Below, piece by piece: positions 26,689 through 35,094 of a DNA stretch of 64,000 bases. The first letter of the stretch is position 1; the number at the start of each line of letters is the position of its first letter. Under the pieces are notes generated by a model. That model ran no database searches. It had not been told where the DNA came from and saw only the letters and a list, made by a program, of their open reading frames with translations. This stretch comes from an uncultured Bacteroidota bacterium (GTDB taxonomy: Bacteria > Bacteroidota > Bacteroidia > Flavobacteriales > Flavobacteriaceae), in contig CAIMMM010000074.1 in assembly GCA_903842575.1 (NCBI GenBank), positions 1 to 64,000 of the forward strand. The letters are read 5' to 3'. Made by a program: the position numbers and the translations under genes.

Positions 26689-26748
26689 AATTATTAGTTG
26701 TTTATTTTACACTAAGTAAAGAAAAATACGCCACATAAACAAATAGAA

Positions 26749-26775
26749 AACCCTAACTAATTTATAGTCAGGGTT
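26749..26775 (-). terminator. Terminator after metK
   Basis: On the minus strand AACCCTGACT pairs with AGTTAGGGTT (10 bp, one G-U pair) around a 7-nt loop and is followed by a short T run. It lies in the 144-bp gap between metK and the DUF4153 gene. Confidence 0.65.
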
Positions 26776-26832
26776 ATTTTTTTGCGTCCCGAAGCTTCAG
26801 GATTCGCATATTATTCTTTGCGTTCTTTGCTT

Positions 26833-28083
26833 TTATATCCCAAAAGAGCTTTTTACTTTATCAACAAAATCTAATTTCTCCCAAGTAAACAATTCTACTT
26901 GAACTGTTTTTGTTAATCCACCCGGAGCATTAAAAGTTTTGGTTACCGTTTCTGGAGTTCTTCCCATATGACCATAGGCAGCAGTTTCGCTATAAATTGG
27001 ATTTCTCAATTTCAAACGTTGTTCTATAAAGTAAGGACGCATATCAAAAATAGCTTCCACTTTTTTGCTGATTTCACCATCGGTTAAATTCACTTTAGAA
27101 GTGCCATAAGTAACTACGTTAATCGAGGTTGGTTTGGCAACACCAATAGCATAAGAAACTTGTACTAAAATCTCGTCACACAATCCTGCAGCAACCAAGT
27201 TTTTGGCAATATGACGTGTAGCATAAGCCGCACTTCTGTCTACTTTACTTGGATCTTTCCCAGAAAAAGCACCGCCACCGTGAGCTCCTTTTCCACCATA
27301 CGTGTCTACAATAATTTTTCTCCCTGTTAATCCGGTATCACCGTGTGGTCCTCCAATTACAAATTTCCCAGTTGGGTTAATATGATACGTAATTTGGTCA
27401 TTAAATAAATGAGCATATTGTGGGTATTTCGCCTTGATTCTTGGAATTAAAATTCCAACTAAATCCGTTTTGATTTTTGCCAACATCGTAGCTTCTTCAT
27501 CAAAATCGTCATGTTGTGTAGAAATTACAATGGCATCAATACGCACCGGTTTGTTATCATCAGAATATTCTAATGTTACTTGTGATTTTGCATCGGGGCG
27601 CAAATATTTAATTTCATTATTTTCTCTTCTCAAATTGGCTAATTCAATCAATAAAGCATGCGACAAATCCAATGCCAATGGCATATAGTTTTCCGTTTCA
27701 TTCGTTGCATAACCAAACATCATTCCTTGGTCTCCAGCGCCTTGTTCCTCAGGATTCGAACGCTCAACACCTTGATTGATATCGCCAGATTGCTCGTGAA
27801 TTGCCGAAAGAACACCACAAGAATTGGCTTCAAACATGTATTCACTTTTAGTGTAACCAATTTTTCTGATTACTTCTCTTGCAATTTGTTGCACATCCAA
27901 ATAAGTTTCTGATTTTACTTCACCAGCCAAAATTACTTGTCCGGTTGTTACCAAAGTTTCACAAGCAACTTTTGATGATGGATCAAAGGCCAAAAAATTA
28001 TCGATTAAGGCATCAGAAATTTGATCAGCTACCTTGTCTGGATGTCCTTCACTCACTGACTCCGACGTAAATAAATAAGCCAT
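26833..28083 (-). CDS. metK: S-adenosylmethionine synthase
   Basis: MetK makes SAM from methionine and ATP in the cytoplasm. The 416-residue protein is complete: [21 protein letters not shown] at the N-terminus (ATP-site His), [16 protein letters not shown] (the signature hexapeptide region), [21 protein letters not shown] and [19 protein letters not shown] (phosphate-binding loop). It is slightly longer than E. coli MetK, as in other Bacteroidota. Its 5' UTR carries a putative SAM-II riboswitch, so the enzyme appears repressed by its own product. It faces the divergent reductase gene. Confidence 0.98.
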   Translation of the reverse strand: MAYLFTSESVSEGHPDKVADQISDALIDNFLAFDPSSKVACETLVTTGQVILAGEVKSETYLDVQQIAREVIRKIGYTKSEYMFEANSCGVLSAIHEQSGDINQGVERSNPEEQGAGDQGMMFGYATNETENYMPLALDLSHALLIELANLRRENNEIKYLRPDAKSQVTLEYSDDNKPVRIDAIVISTQHDDFDEEATMLAKIKTDLVGILIPRIKAKYPQYAHLFNDQITYHINPTGKFVIGGPHGDTGLTGRKIIVDTYGGKGAHGGGAFSGKDPSKVDRSAAYATRHIAKNLVAAGLCDEILVQVSYAIGVAKPTSINVVTYGTSKVNLTDGEISKKVEAIFDMRPYFIEQRLKLRNPIYSETAAYGHMGRTPETVTKTFNAPGGLTKTVQVELFTWEKLDFVDKVKSSFGI

Positions 28084-28139
28084 AATAAAAATTTAATTTT
28101 AAATTAATTGTTGCGAGAAAATTTGGATTGCGGGGAAAA

Positions 28140-28227
28140 CTAAAGTAGAGTTTCTGCTTTAGCATTTTTATAATACCGAAATTATTTCAGTATCAGAGGT
28201 TGCAATCAGTTCAAATTTTTCCTCTTG
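28140..28227 (-). ncRNA. Putative SAM-II riboswitch in the metK leader
   Basis: On the minus strand, P1 is formed by AGAGG (28225-28221) and CCUCU (28199-28195). The loop holds UUUGAACUGAUUGCAA, closely matching the SAM-II loop (UUUAACCGUAUUGCAA in the best-known example). After P1 comes GAUA, a variable 9-bp hairpin (AUACUGAAA / UUUCGGUAU), then AUGCUAAAGCAG, matching the conserved SAM-II GCUAAA segment; CUG in the loop can pair with CAG at the 3' end to make the pseudoknot. CUAAAG (28162-28157) can also pair with CUUUAG (28145-28140), a competing hairpin that could be the expression platform. It starts just after the predicted transcription start. SAM-II is known from Alphaproteobacteria and Bacteroidota. 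Confidence 0.65.
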
Positions 28228-28238
28228 ATTTTCGGTTG

Positions 28239-28268
28239 CAAATGTATGAAAGGAAATTGAATTTCAAA
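28239..28268 (-). promoter_or_regulatory. metK promoter
   Basis: On the minus strand TTTG (28268-28265), an 18-bp spacer and TACATTTG (28246-28239) match the TTG/TAnnTTTG consensus exactly. The start of transcription would be near 28233, leaving a 5' UTR of about 150 nt that contains the putative riboswitch. Confidence 0.7.
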
Positions 28269-28330
28269 TTATTCTTTGCCTTTTTTTGAATTAATTGCAA
28301 AATTTATACAAACAATAAAAATTGAATATG

Positions 28331-28357
28331 TTGAAAGTTTAAGAAAGCTTATCTTTG
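28331..28357 (+). promoter_or_regulatory. Promoter of the FAD-dependent reductase gene
   Basis: TTG (28331-28333), 16-bp spacer, TATCTTTG (28350-28357): a good match to the Bacteroidota consensus with a slightly short spacer. It gives a leader of about 80 nt that holds a long hairpin. Confidence 0.55.
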
Positions 28358-28375
28358 TGGCCGTCAAAGAATAAA

Positions 28376-28412
28376 GAATGATATTTATCATTTAATGTTA
28401 TAAATATCATTC
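28376..28412 (+). promoter_or_regulatory. Perfect 13-bp inverted repeat in the reductase leader
   Basis: GAATGATATTTAT (28376-28388) and ATAAATATCATTC (28400-28412) are perfect complements with an 11-nt loop. It lies in the 5' UTR, about 30 nt before the ATG, without a T run, so it is not a simple terminator. It could be an RNA structure or an operator for a dimeric regulator. Function unknown. Confidence 0.55.
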
Positions 28413-28443
28413 CTTAATTTGCTGCAAAAATAAAGTCTAAAAA

Positions 28444-29496
28444 ATGATTAAAACAGACATACTGATAATTGGAGCCGGACCAACCGGTTTATTTGCCGTT
28501 TTTGAAGCAGGATTATTAAAATTAAAATGCCACATTCTGGATGCTTTACCACAGCCGGGGGGGCAATTATCTGAATTGTATCCCAAAAAACCTATTTATG
28601 ATATCCCAGGATTTCCTGAAGTTTTGGCGGGTGATTTAGTGGATAATTTGATGGAACAAATCAAACAGTTTGAACCAGGTTTTACCCTTGGAGAACGTGC
28701 AGAAACTATAGATAAACAGGAAGATGGTAGTTTTATAGTTACTTCTAACAAAGGAACAAAAATACAAGCTACTATCATTGCAATAGCTGGAGGATTAGGA
28801 AGTTTTGAACCTAGAAAACCACTCATAGAAGATATCGAATTCTATGAAAATAAAGGAATAAAGTACTTTATTAAAAACCCGGAAAAATTCAGAGACAAAA
28901 GAGTCGTGATTTCTGGCGGTGGAGATTCCGCTTTGGATTGGAGTATTTTTCTTTCCAACATTGCTTCCGAAGTAACCTTAATTCACCGTAGAAACGAATT
29001 CCGAGGCGCATTGGATTCTGTTGAAAAAGTACAGGAATTAAAAAATGCAGGCAAGATTAAAATGATTACACCAGGTGAAGTAATTGGGTTGAACGGTTCG
29101 GAACATCTAGAATCAGTTGATGTAGATATAGATGGTTCCCGCCAAAACATCAAAACCGATTATTTCATACCGCTTTTTGGATTAACACCAAAGCTTGGGC
29201 CTATTGCTGAATGGGGTTTGGAAATTGAAAAAAATGCTATAAAAGTCAACAACGCTTTGGATTATCAAACCAACATTCCGGGAATTTTTGCTATTGGAGA
29301 CGTAAATACCTATCCAGGAAAACTAAAACTAATTTTATGCGGCTTCCATGAAGCAACCATAATGTGTCAGGCAGCCTACCAAATTATCAATCCAGGTAAG
29401 AAGTATGTCATGAAATACACCACCGTTTCAGGTGTTGATGGATTCGATGGAACTAGAAAAGAAGCTCCCAAAGCCGTAGTAAAAGCCATAATTTAA
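28444..29496 (+). CDS. NAD(P)/FAD-dependent reductase (ferredoxin-NADP reductase / thioredoxin reductase type)
   Basis: The 350-residue flavoprotein has the FAD motif LIIGAGPTGLFAVFEAG (residues 5-21), PQPGGQLSELYPKKPIYDIPGFP, the NAD(P)-binding motif VVISGGGDSALDWSIFL (about residues 155-171) and IFAIGDVNTYPGKLKLILCGFHEA near the C-terminus. It lacks the CxxC redox motif of thioredoxin reductase and therefore matches the YumC-type ferredoxin/flavodoxin-NADP reductase family. It probably supplies reduced ferredoxin or flavodoxin. Possible link to the neighbouring methionine genes: reactivation of cobalamin-dependent MetH needs a reduced flavodoxin; this is inference. Confidence 0.88.
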   Translation: MIKTDILIIGAGPTGLFAVFEAGLLKLKCHILDALPQPGGQLSELYPKKPIYDIPGFPEVLAGDLVDNLMEQIKQFEPGFTLGERAETIDKQEDGSFIVTSNKGTKIQATIIAIAGGLGSFEPRKPLIEDIEFYENKGIKYFIKNPEKFRDKRVVISGGGDSALDWSIFLSNIASEVTLIHRRNEFRGALDSVEKVQELKNAGKIKMITPGEVIGLNGSEHLESVDVDIDGSRQNIKTDYFIPLFGLTPKLGPIAEWGLEIEKNAIKVNNALDYQTNIPGIFAIGDVNTYPGKLKLILCGFHEATIMCQAAYQIINPGKKYVMKYTTVSGVDGFDGTRKEAPKAVVKAII

Positions 29497-29512
29497 AAAA
29501 TAATTTAAAAAT

Positions 29513-29544
29513 ATAGCGTTAGGACTTGCAAGTCTTAACGCTAT
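29513..29544 (+). terminator. Terminator after the reductase gene
   Basis: ATAGCGTTAGGACTT pairs with AAGTCTTAACGCTAT (14-15 bp, one G-T pair, minimal loop), followed by GTCTTTACTTT. It lies between the stop codon and the SAM-I riboswitch. Confidence 0.75.
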
Positions 29545-29579
29545 GTCTTTACTTTGCACTGTTCTTAAACGTATTGATT

Positions 29580-29681
29580 GTTATCACGAAAGCTGGAGGG
29601 ATTAGACCCGATGAAAGCTTAGCAACCCTACAACTAGTAGAAGGTGCTACATTCTATTCCGATTTATCGGAAACAGATAAC
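29580..29681 (+). ncRNA. SAM-I (S-box) riboswitch upstream of metH
   Basis: P1 is GTTATC (29580-29585) / GATAAC (29676-29681). Inside lies the canonical S-box core: AAGCTGGAGGGATTAGACCC, GATGAAAGCTTAGCAACCC, GAAGGTGCTACATTC and a final hairpin CCGAT/ATCGG. These include the kink-turn strand GGAGGGA, the GATGAA segment, GCAACC and AAGGTGC, all highly conserved. It is 227 nt before the metH start, and the whole met cluster (metH halves and metF) lies downstream. An obvious terminator was not found between 29682 and 29908, so the output may act otherwise. Confidence 0.93.
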
Positions 29682-29908
29682 CCCGAGAATTCCTCTCACT
29701 TTCCACGATAACATTTTTATATTTTTTTGAAGCTATTCCTGCTGTACGTTGCAATCTTTTTGCAATTTCGCTGCGCTACATTGAAGATTTTTCTTCGCTG
29801 CGCTACGAATAATCCAAAAAGGATTTCCTCTTCCATCAGGGCTAAAGGATAAACTGTTTTAACAAATAAAATTTGTGATTCTCCGTGGAATCTCTGTGAA
29901 ACAAAATC
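29682..29908 (+). other. Leader between SAM-I riboswitch and metH
   Basis: A 227-nt untranslated stretch. It includes a small hairpin GAGA-ATTCC-TCTC, T runs at 29710-29730, TTGCAA twice (29750 and 29761 regions), two copies of CGCTGCGCTAC (about 29770 and 29798) and a degenerate repeat CTCCGTGGAAT/CTCTGTGAAAC near 29880. No gene seen; it appears to be a patchwork of repeat remnants. Confidence 0.4.
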
Positions 29909-30892
29909 ATGACTAAAATAGAAAAAGCGATACAAGAAAGAATTCTCGTTCTCGACGGAGCCATGGGAACCATGCTTCAACGCAACAATTTCTCCGAAGA
30001 AGATTTTCGGGGAGAACGGTTTAAGGATTTTCCACATTCATTAAAAGGCAACAACGATTTGCTTTCCATCACACAACCCGAAGCTGTAAAACAAGTGCAT
30101 CGCCTTTATTTTCAAGCTGGTGCCGATATTGTAGAAACCAACACTTTCTCAGGAACTACTATCGGAATGGCAGATTATCATCTAGAAGATTTAGTTTATG
30201 AACTCAATTATGAATCAGCCAAAATAGCAAGAGAAGTTGCCAATGAATTTACCGACAGACCTCGTTTTGTTGCGGGTTCTATCGGACCAACCAACCGAAC
30301 CGCAAGCATGTCTCCCGATGTGAATGACCCAGGGTATCGTGCAGTAACTTTTGATGATTTGCGCATTGCCTACAAAGAACAAGTTGAAGCGCTGATTGAT
30401 GGTGGAGTGGATGTCCTTTTAGTGGAAACTATCTTCGACACACTCAATGCGAAAGCAGCTTTATTTGCTATTGAAGAAGTAAAAGAAGAACGTAATATCA
30501 ATATCCCAATAATGGTTTCAGGGACTATAACGGATGCTTCCGGAAGAACGCTTTCGGGTCAAACGGTTGAAGCTTTCTTGATATCTATTTCACATATTCC
30601 TTTATTAAGCATCGGATTTAATTGTGCGCTTGGTGCCGATCAGCTAAAACCTTATTTAAGTCGATTAGCGATGAATACACAACTCAATATTTCGGCTCAT
30701 CCAAACGCAGGGTTGCCTAATGCTTTTGGACAATATGATCAAACACCTGAGGAAATGCAAGCGTTAATCAAAGAATATTTAAAAGATGATTTAATAAATA
30801 TTATAGGAGGTTGTTGTGGTACAACTCCCGAACACATCAAAGCAATTGCTGATGTAGCAGCTGAATTTAAACCAAGAAAAGTTGTTAGTTGA
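29909..30892 (+). CDS. metH: Methionine synthase, homocysteine-binding half
   Basis: The 327-residue protein equals the N-terminal homocysteine-binding barrel of cobalamin-dependent MetH. It has [56 protein letters not shown], and the zinc cysteines in GFNCALG and [14 protein letters not shown]. It ends KPRKVVS, where E. coli MetH continues through a short linker (about APRK...LSGLEPL) into the folate domain; here that folate domain starts in the second gene. The last codons and the TGA stop lie within the left arm of a repeat element. Regulated by the SAM-I riboswitch upstream. It must work together with the second half. Confidence 0.95.
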   Translation: MTKIEKAIQERILVLDGAMGTMLQRNNFSEEDFRGERFKDFPHSLKGNNDLLSITQPEAVKQVHRLYFQAGADIVETNTFSGTTIGMADYHLEDLVYELNYESAKIAREVANEFTDRPRFVAGSIGPTNRTASMSPDVNDPGYRAVTFDDLRIAYKEQVEALIDGGVDVLLVETIFDTLNAKAALFAIEEVKEERNINIPIMVSGTITDASGRTLSGQTVEAFLISISHIPLLSIGFNCALGADQLKPYLSRLAMNTQLNISAHPNAGLPNAFGQYDQTPEEMQALIKEYLKDDLINIIGGCCGTTPEHIKAIADVAAEFKPRKVVS

Positions 30893-30895
30893 TGG
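30881..30895. repeat. Left arm of four-helix-bundle element 1
   Basis: GTTGTTAGTTGATGG is degenerate heptamer sequence whose complement resembles the CAACCAA array at 31284-31315. It encodes the last residues (VVS) and the TGA stop of the first metH half. The segment AGTTGATGG recurs in the gene-free copy at 33990-33998. Confidence 0.6.
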
Positions 30896-30914
30896 TTTTT
30901 TTAAATAGGTGTTT

Positions 30915-31268
30915 ATGGAATATAAAGAGTTAGAAGTTTGGGTTGAAGCAAGAAAATTGACAAATTTGGTTTACGATGTAACAAAAGTTTTTCCAAAAGA
31001 AGAATTGTTTGCTTTGACAAATCAAATAAGACGTTGTGCCATTTCTATTCCTTCAAATATTGCTGAAGGTTGTGGCAGACAAACGTCAAAAGACACAATT
31101 CATTTTTTACATATTTCAAGAGGGTCCTTATATGAATTAGAGACACAATTCTATTTGGCATTAGATCAAAAATATATATCGGAAAAAGATTTTGAATTAA
31201 TTATTCAACAAATACAAATAAGTAAACGTTTAATAAATGGTTTTATCAATTATTATAAAAAACTGTAA
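30915..31268 (+). CDS. Four-helix-bundle protein 1 (TIGR02436/PF05635 type), between the metH halves
   Basis: The 117-residue protein (ATG 30915; a GTG at 30909 adds two residues) has the family pattern: [64 protein letters not shown] and a final helix [19 protein letters not shown]. Family members were first noticed as products of intervening sequences in 23S rRNA genes and share a fold with Avd of diversity-generating retroelements; their molecular role is poorly known. It has no evident link to methionine synthesis, although it lies inside the metH operon (22 bp and 2 bp gaps). It is flanked by inverted heptamer sequence, which marks it as an inserted unit. Confidence 0.88.
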   Translation: MEYKELEVWVEARKLTNLVYDVTKVFPKEELFALTNQIRRCAISIPSNIAEGCGRQTSKDTIHFLHISRGSLYELETQFYLALDQKYISEKDFELIIQQIQISKRLINGFINYYKKL

Positions 31269-31270
31269 TT

Positions 31271-33985
31271 ATGACAATTGAAACAACCAACAACCAACAA
31301 CCAACAACCAACAACTATCTCAAGTTGTCAGGTTTAGAACCTTTAATCATCACACCCGAAACTAATTTTGTTAACGTCGGGGAACGAACCAATGTTACCG
31401 GTTCGCGTAAATTTCTTCGATTAATTAAAGAAGAGAAATACGATGAAGCCCTTTCCGTGGCCCGCGACCAAGTAGAAGGTGGCGCACAAATCATCGATGT
31501 TAATATGGATGAAGGAATGCTTGATGGTGTTTATGCCATGACCAAATTCCTGAATCTTATTGCAGCCGAACCCGATATCGCTCGAGTTCCAGTCATGATT
31601 GACAGTTCCAAATGGGAAATTATAGAAGCCGGATTAAAAGTAGTACAAGGTAAAGCAGTTGTAAATTCAATTTCTTTAAAAGAAGGTAAAGCAGCATTTA
31701 TGCATCATGCCAAATTAATTAAACGTTACGGCGCTGCTGTTATTGTAATGGCTTTTGATGAAAATGGGCAAGCTGATAATTACGAAAGACGAATCGAAAT
31801 ATGTAAAAGAAGTTATGACATTTTGGTGAATGAAGTACATTTTCCTGCAGAAGATATCATTTTTGATCCTAATATTTTTCCTGTCGCAACAGGAATGGAC
31901 GAACATAAATTAAACGCTTTAGATTTCTTTAGAGCCACAAAATGGATTCGGGAAAATCTACCCTATGCCAATATTTCAGGCGGTGTGAGTAACGTTTCAT
32001 TTTCGTTTAGAGGAAATGACAAAGTGCGCGAAGCGATGCATTCGGCGTTTTTATATCATGCTATTCAAAACGGAATGACCATGGGAATCGTGAATCCGGA
32101 AATGCTCGAAATTTATGATGAAATCGACAAGATTTTATTAGAACATGTAGAAGATGTGTTGCTAAATAGACGAGAAGATGCAACTGAACGACTGCTTGAT
32201 TTAGCCGAAAGTTTCAAAGGCGATTTCAAAGCCAATGAAAAAGCAATTCAAGAATGGCGTAATGATTCTATACAAGACAGATTAACCCATTCTTTAGTAA
32301 AAGGCATTGATGAATTTATAGAAATAGATGTGGAAGAAGCTAGAGCTGCTTCAGAAAAAGCTATTGATGTTATCGAAATTAATTTGATGACAGGCATGAA
32401 CGTTGTTGGCGATTTATTTGGTTCCGGAAAAATGTTTTTACCACAAGTGGTGAAATCGGCTCGAGTGATGAAAAAAGCGGTGGCCTATCTTTTACCTTTC
32501 ATCGAAGCTCAAAAAGAGGGTAAATCTTCATCGGCAGGGAAAGTATTAATGGCAACGGTTAAAGGTGACGTACATGATATTGGGAAAAATATTGTAGCCG
32601 TAGTTTTGGGTTGCAACAATTTTGAAATCATCGATTTGGGCGTAATGGTACCTCCCGAAAAAATCATCCAGGCAGCTATTGAACACAATGTAGATATTAT
32701 TGGATTGAGTGGTTTGATTACACCATCATTGGATGAAATGGTTTATCTCGCCAAAGAATTGGACAAGCTCAACATCAAAATCCCGATTATGATTGGAGGC
32801 GCAACAACATCTCGTGCACACACAGCGGTGAAAATTGCTCCTGAATATAAAGAAACGGTAGTTCATGTAAATGATGCTTCCCGAGCAGTTACGGTGGCGA
32901 GTAATTTATTACATACAGAAACCAAAGGAAGTTATGTGAAAGCCATCCGGGAAGAATATGATACATTAAGAGAGGGATATTTAAATAGAAGCCGGGATAA
33001 AAATTATTTGTCCATCGAAGAAGCTCGTAAAAATAAATTGAAATTGGATTGGTTAAATTTCAATCCCGTAAAACCCAATTTTATTGGGACAAAAACGATT
33101 GATGTTGCGCTTTCTGAACTAGTAGCTTTTATCGATTGGACACCATTTTTTAGTTCCTGGGAATTGTTCGGAAAGTATCCAGCCATATTAAAGGATGAGG
33201 TGGTGGGAGAACAAGCCACTGCATTATTTGCCGATGCTCAAGAAATGTTGCAACAAATTGCTTCCGAAAAATGGTTAACAGCAAAAGGAATCCTCGGAAT
33301 CTTCCCAGCTAACCAAATCAACGATGACGATATTGAAGTGATAACAACACCAACAACCAACAACCAACAACCAACAACCAAATTCCTAACCTTACGACAA
33401 CAATCACAAAAAACAGCTGGTGCTCCAAACATTGCTTTAGCCGATTTTATAGCGCCAAAAGATAATGGCAAACAAGATTATTTTGGTTGCTTTTGTGTGA
33501 CAACTGGTTTTGGTGTGGATGAAAAAGCAGTAGCATTTGAAAAGCAGTTAGACGATTACAACTCCATTTTAGTAAAAGCATTGGGCGACCGATTGGCCGA
33601 AGCCTTTGCTGAATATTTGCATTTAAAAGTGCGTAAAGAGATTTGGGGATATGCTTCTGACGAAAGTTTGTCAAACCAAGATTTAATTGAGGAAGAGTAC
33701 AAAGGCATTCGTCCGGCACCTGGATATCCAGCTTGTCCCGATCATTTGGAAAAACCAACGATATGGAAATTATTAAATGTAGAACAAGAGATAGGAGTAA
33801 CCCTTACCGAAAGTATGGCGATGTGGCCGGCTTCATCGGTTTCGGGCTATTATTTTGGAAATCCGGAAAGTAAATATTTTGGACTCGGAAAAATAAAACC
33901 AGACCAAGTAGAAGATTATGCAAAAAGAAGAGGAATTTCCACAGAAGTGGCAACCAAATGGCTTTCGCCGAATATAGCAGATTAA
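31271..33985 (+). CDS. metH: Methionine synthase, folate, cobalamin and reactivation domains
   Basis: The 904-residue protein carries the remaining MetH modules: pterin-binding domain (about 20-310; [31 protein letters not shown]), helical cap (about 320-410), cobalamin domain (about 410-560) with the axial-ligand motif [28 protein letters not shown] and [14 protein letters not shown], and the SAM-binding reactivation domain with LRQQSQKT and [15 protein letters not shown]. The frame begins [15 protein letters not shown] before LKLSGLEPL; those first codons are a CAACCAA array. A second array (33350-33379) encodes TTNNQQPTT in the loop between IEVITT and FLTLRQQ of the reactivation domain. 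Both look like in-frame inserts in an otherwise standard protein. Confidence 0.95.
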   Translation: MTIETTNNQQPTTNNYLKLSGLEPLIITPETNFVNVGERTNVTGSRKFLRLIKEEKYDEALSVARDQVEGGAQIIDVNMDEGMLDGVYAMTKFLNLIAAEPDIARVPVMIDSSKWEIIEAGLKVVQGKAVVNSISLKEGKAAFMHHAKLIKRYGAAVIVMAFDENGQADNYERRIEICKRSYDILVNEVHFPAEDIIFDPNIFPVATGMDEHKLNALDFFRATKWIRENLPYANISGGVSNVSFSFRGNDKVREAMHSAFLYHAIQNGMTMGIVNPEMLEIYDEIDKILLEHVEDVLLNRREDATERLLDLAESFKGDFKANEKAIQEWRNDSIQDRLTHSLVKGIDEFIEIDVEEARAASEKAIDVIEINLMTGMNVVGDLFGSGKMFLPQVVKSARVMKKAVAYLLPFIEAQKEGKSSSAGKVLMATVKGDVHDIGKNIVAVVLGCNNFEIIDLGVMVPPEKIIQAAIEHNVDIIGLSGLITPSLDEMVYLAKELDKLNIKIPIMIGGATTSRAHTAVKIAPEYKETVVHVNDASRAVTVASNLLHTETKGSYVKAIREEYDTLREGYLNRSRDKNYLSIEEARKNKLKLDWLNFNPVKPNFIGTKTIDVALSELVAFIDWTPFFSSWELFGKYPAILKDEVVGEQATALFADAQEMLQQIASEKWLTAKGILGIFPANQINDDDIEVITTPTTNNQQPTTKFLTLRQQSQKTAGAPNIALADFIAPKDNGKQDYFGCFCVTTGFGVDEKAVAFEKQLDDYNSILVKALGDRLAEAFAEYLHLKVRKEIWGYASDESLSNQDLIEEEYKGIRPAPGYPACPDHLEKPTIWKLLNVEQEIGVTLTESMAMWPASSVSGYYFGNPESKYFGLGKIKPDQVEDYAKRRGISTEVATKWLSPNIAD
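31284..31315 (+). repeat. Heptamer array (CAACCAA)4 at the 5' end of the second metH half
   Basis: Four perfect CAACCAA units plus CAAC. It is the right arm of four-helix-bundle element 1 and encodes [10 protein letters not shown]. In this orientation the unit has no stop codon in any frame. Confidence 0.9.
33350..33379 (+). repeat. Heptamer array inside metH (reactivation domain)
   Basis: Four CCAACAA units plus CC, the same unit (rotated) as at 31284. It lies in frame in the loop before LRQQSQKT. No gene is associated; a solo copy. Confidence 0.9.
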
Positions 33986-33989
33986 TTAT

Positions 33990-34022
33990 AGTTGATGGAA
34001 AATAAACCAACAACCAACAACC
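33990..34022 (+). repeat. Gene-free palindromic copy between metH and metF
   Basis: AGTTGATGG (33990-33998) is followed by AAAATAAA and CCAACAACCAACAACC (34007-34022). The arms are near complements (GTTGATGG against CCAACAAC). The left arm is the same as that of the gene-bearing copy at 30887-30895, so this is that element without its gene. Confidence 0.65.
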
Positions 34023-34028
34023 AAAAAA

Positions 34029-34985
34029 ATGAAAGTAACACAACACATCCAAAATGCCAACGGAAAACCCTTGTTTTCTTTTGAAATATTACCGCCTTTA
34101 AAAGGACAAAACATCCAATCTATTTTTGATAGTATTGATCCTTTAATGGAATTCAATCCACCCTTTATTGATGTTACTTATCATCGTGAGGAATATGAAT
34201 TTAAAGAACTACCTAGCGGTTTGTTGCAAAAGAAAGTGGTGAAAAAGCGACCAGGAACGGTTGGTATTTGTGCCGCAATTCAAAATAAATATTCGGTGGA
34301 TGCCATTCCTCACATCTTGTGTGGAGGTTTTACAAAAGAAGATACGGAAAATTTATTAATCGATTTGGATTTTCTTGGAATTGATAATGTAGTGGCACTT
34401 CGAGGTGATGCTTTGAAAAATGAAACCTATTTCAAACCCGAGAAAGACGGGAATGAATATGCTACGGATTTGGTTTTACAAATCAACAATTTGAATAATG
34501 GTATTTACCTTGATGAAGATTTGCAAAATTCAGCTTGTACCAATTTTTGCATTGGAGTAGCAGGCTATCCCGAAAAACACATGGAAGCACCAAGTTTGGA
34601 TAGCGACATCCATTTTTTAAAACAAAAAATAAAAAATGGTGCGGAATACATCATTACTCAAATGTTTTTTGACAATAAAAAATTCTTTGACTTTGTGGCA
34701 AAATGTCGTGCTGCAGGTATCACAATTCCAATTATTCCAGGCTTAAAACCCATTGCTACCAAAAAACAACTGAACCTAATTCCACATCGGTTTAGTATTG
34801 AGTTACCCGATGATTTAATCATGGCTGTGGTAAAAGCAAAAGATAACGATCATGTGAAACAAATTGGTATTGAATGGTGTGCCCAGCAAAGCAAAGAATT
34901 GGTTGCGGCTGGAATTCCCGTTTTGCATTATTATTCCATGGGTAAAGCCGAGAATATCAAGGCCATTGCTTCAACTATTTTTTAA
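34029..34985 (+). CDS. metF: 5,10-methylenetetrahydrofolate reductase
   Basis: MetF reduces methylene-THF to methyl-THF, the methyl donor for MetH, in the cytoplasm with FAD. The 318-residue protein has FSFEILPPLKG at the N-terminus (catalytic Glu), FIDVTYHREEY, GIDNVVALRGDALKNE, CIGVAGYPEKHMEAPSLDSDIHFLKQKIKNGAEYIITQMFFDN and PIIPGLKPI, the complete family pattern. It is 43 bp behind metH in the same direction and probably under the same SAM-I control. The gap contains a gene-free repeat copy that ends only 6 bp before the ATG, where a translation signal would be. Confidence 0.96.
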   Translation: MKVTQHIQNANGKPLFSFEILPPLKGQNIQSIFDSIDPLMEFNPPFIDVTYHREEYEFKELPSGLLQKKVVKKRPGTVGICAAIQNKYSVDAIPHILCGGFTKEDTENLLIDLDFLGIDNVVALRGDALKNETYFKPEKDGNEYATDLVLQINNLNNGIYLDEDLQNSACTNFCIGVAGYPEKHMEAPSLDSDIHFLKQKIKNGAEYIITQMFFDNKKFFDFVAKCRAAGITIPIIPGLKPIATKKQLNLIPHRFSIELPDDLIMAVVKAKDNDHVKQIGIEWCAQQSKELVAAGIPVLHYYSMGKAENIKAIASTIF

Positions 34986-35068
34986 AGAAATTTCATAAAA
35001 GCATTATCCTGTTAACTTATTCCTGATTGCTTCGCTCTTCAAAAGGTCAATAGGTAACTATATTCTGC

Positions 35069-35076
35069 TATATTTG
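35069..35076 (+). promoter_or_regulatory. -7 promoter box before the PagL-like gene
   Basis: TATATTTG, exact match to TAnnTTTG, 19 bp before the ATG at 35095. No clear -33 box. Confidence 0.45.
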
Positions 35077-35094
35077 TGCGTTTTAAATTATAAG

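Noticed and set aside
26300..26719. 139-codon plus-strand frame
   Set aside because: Antisense to the DUF4153 gene, no start context and no recognisable domain.
29526..29711. Open frame of 61 codons over the metH leader
   Set aside because: It lies on the SAM-I riboswitch and a terminator hairpin; the conserved RNA motifs explain the sequence.
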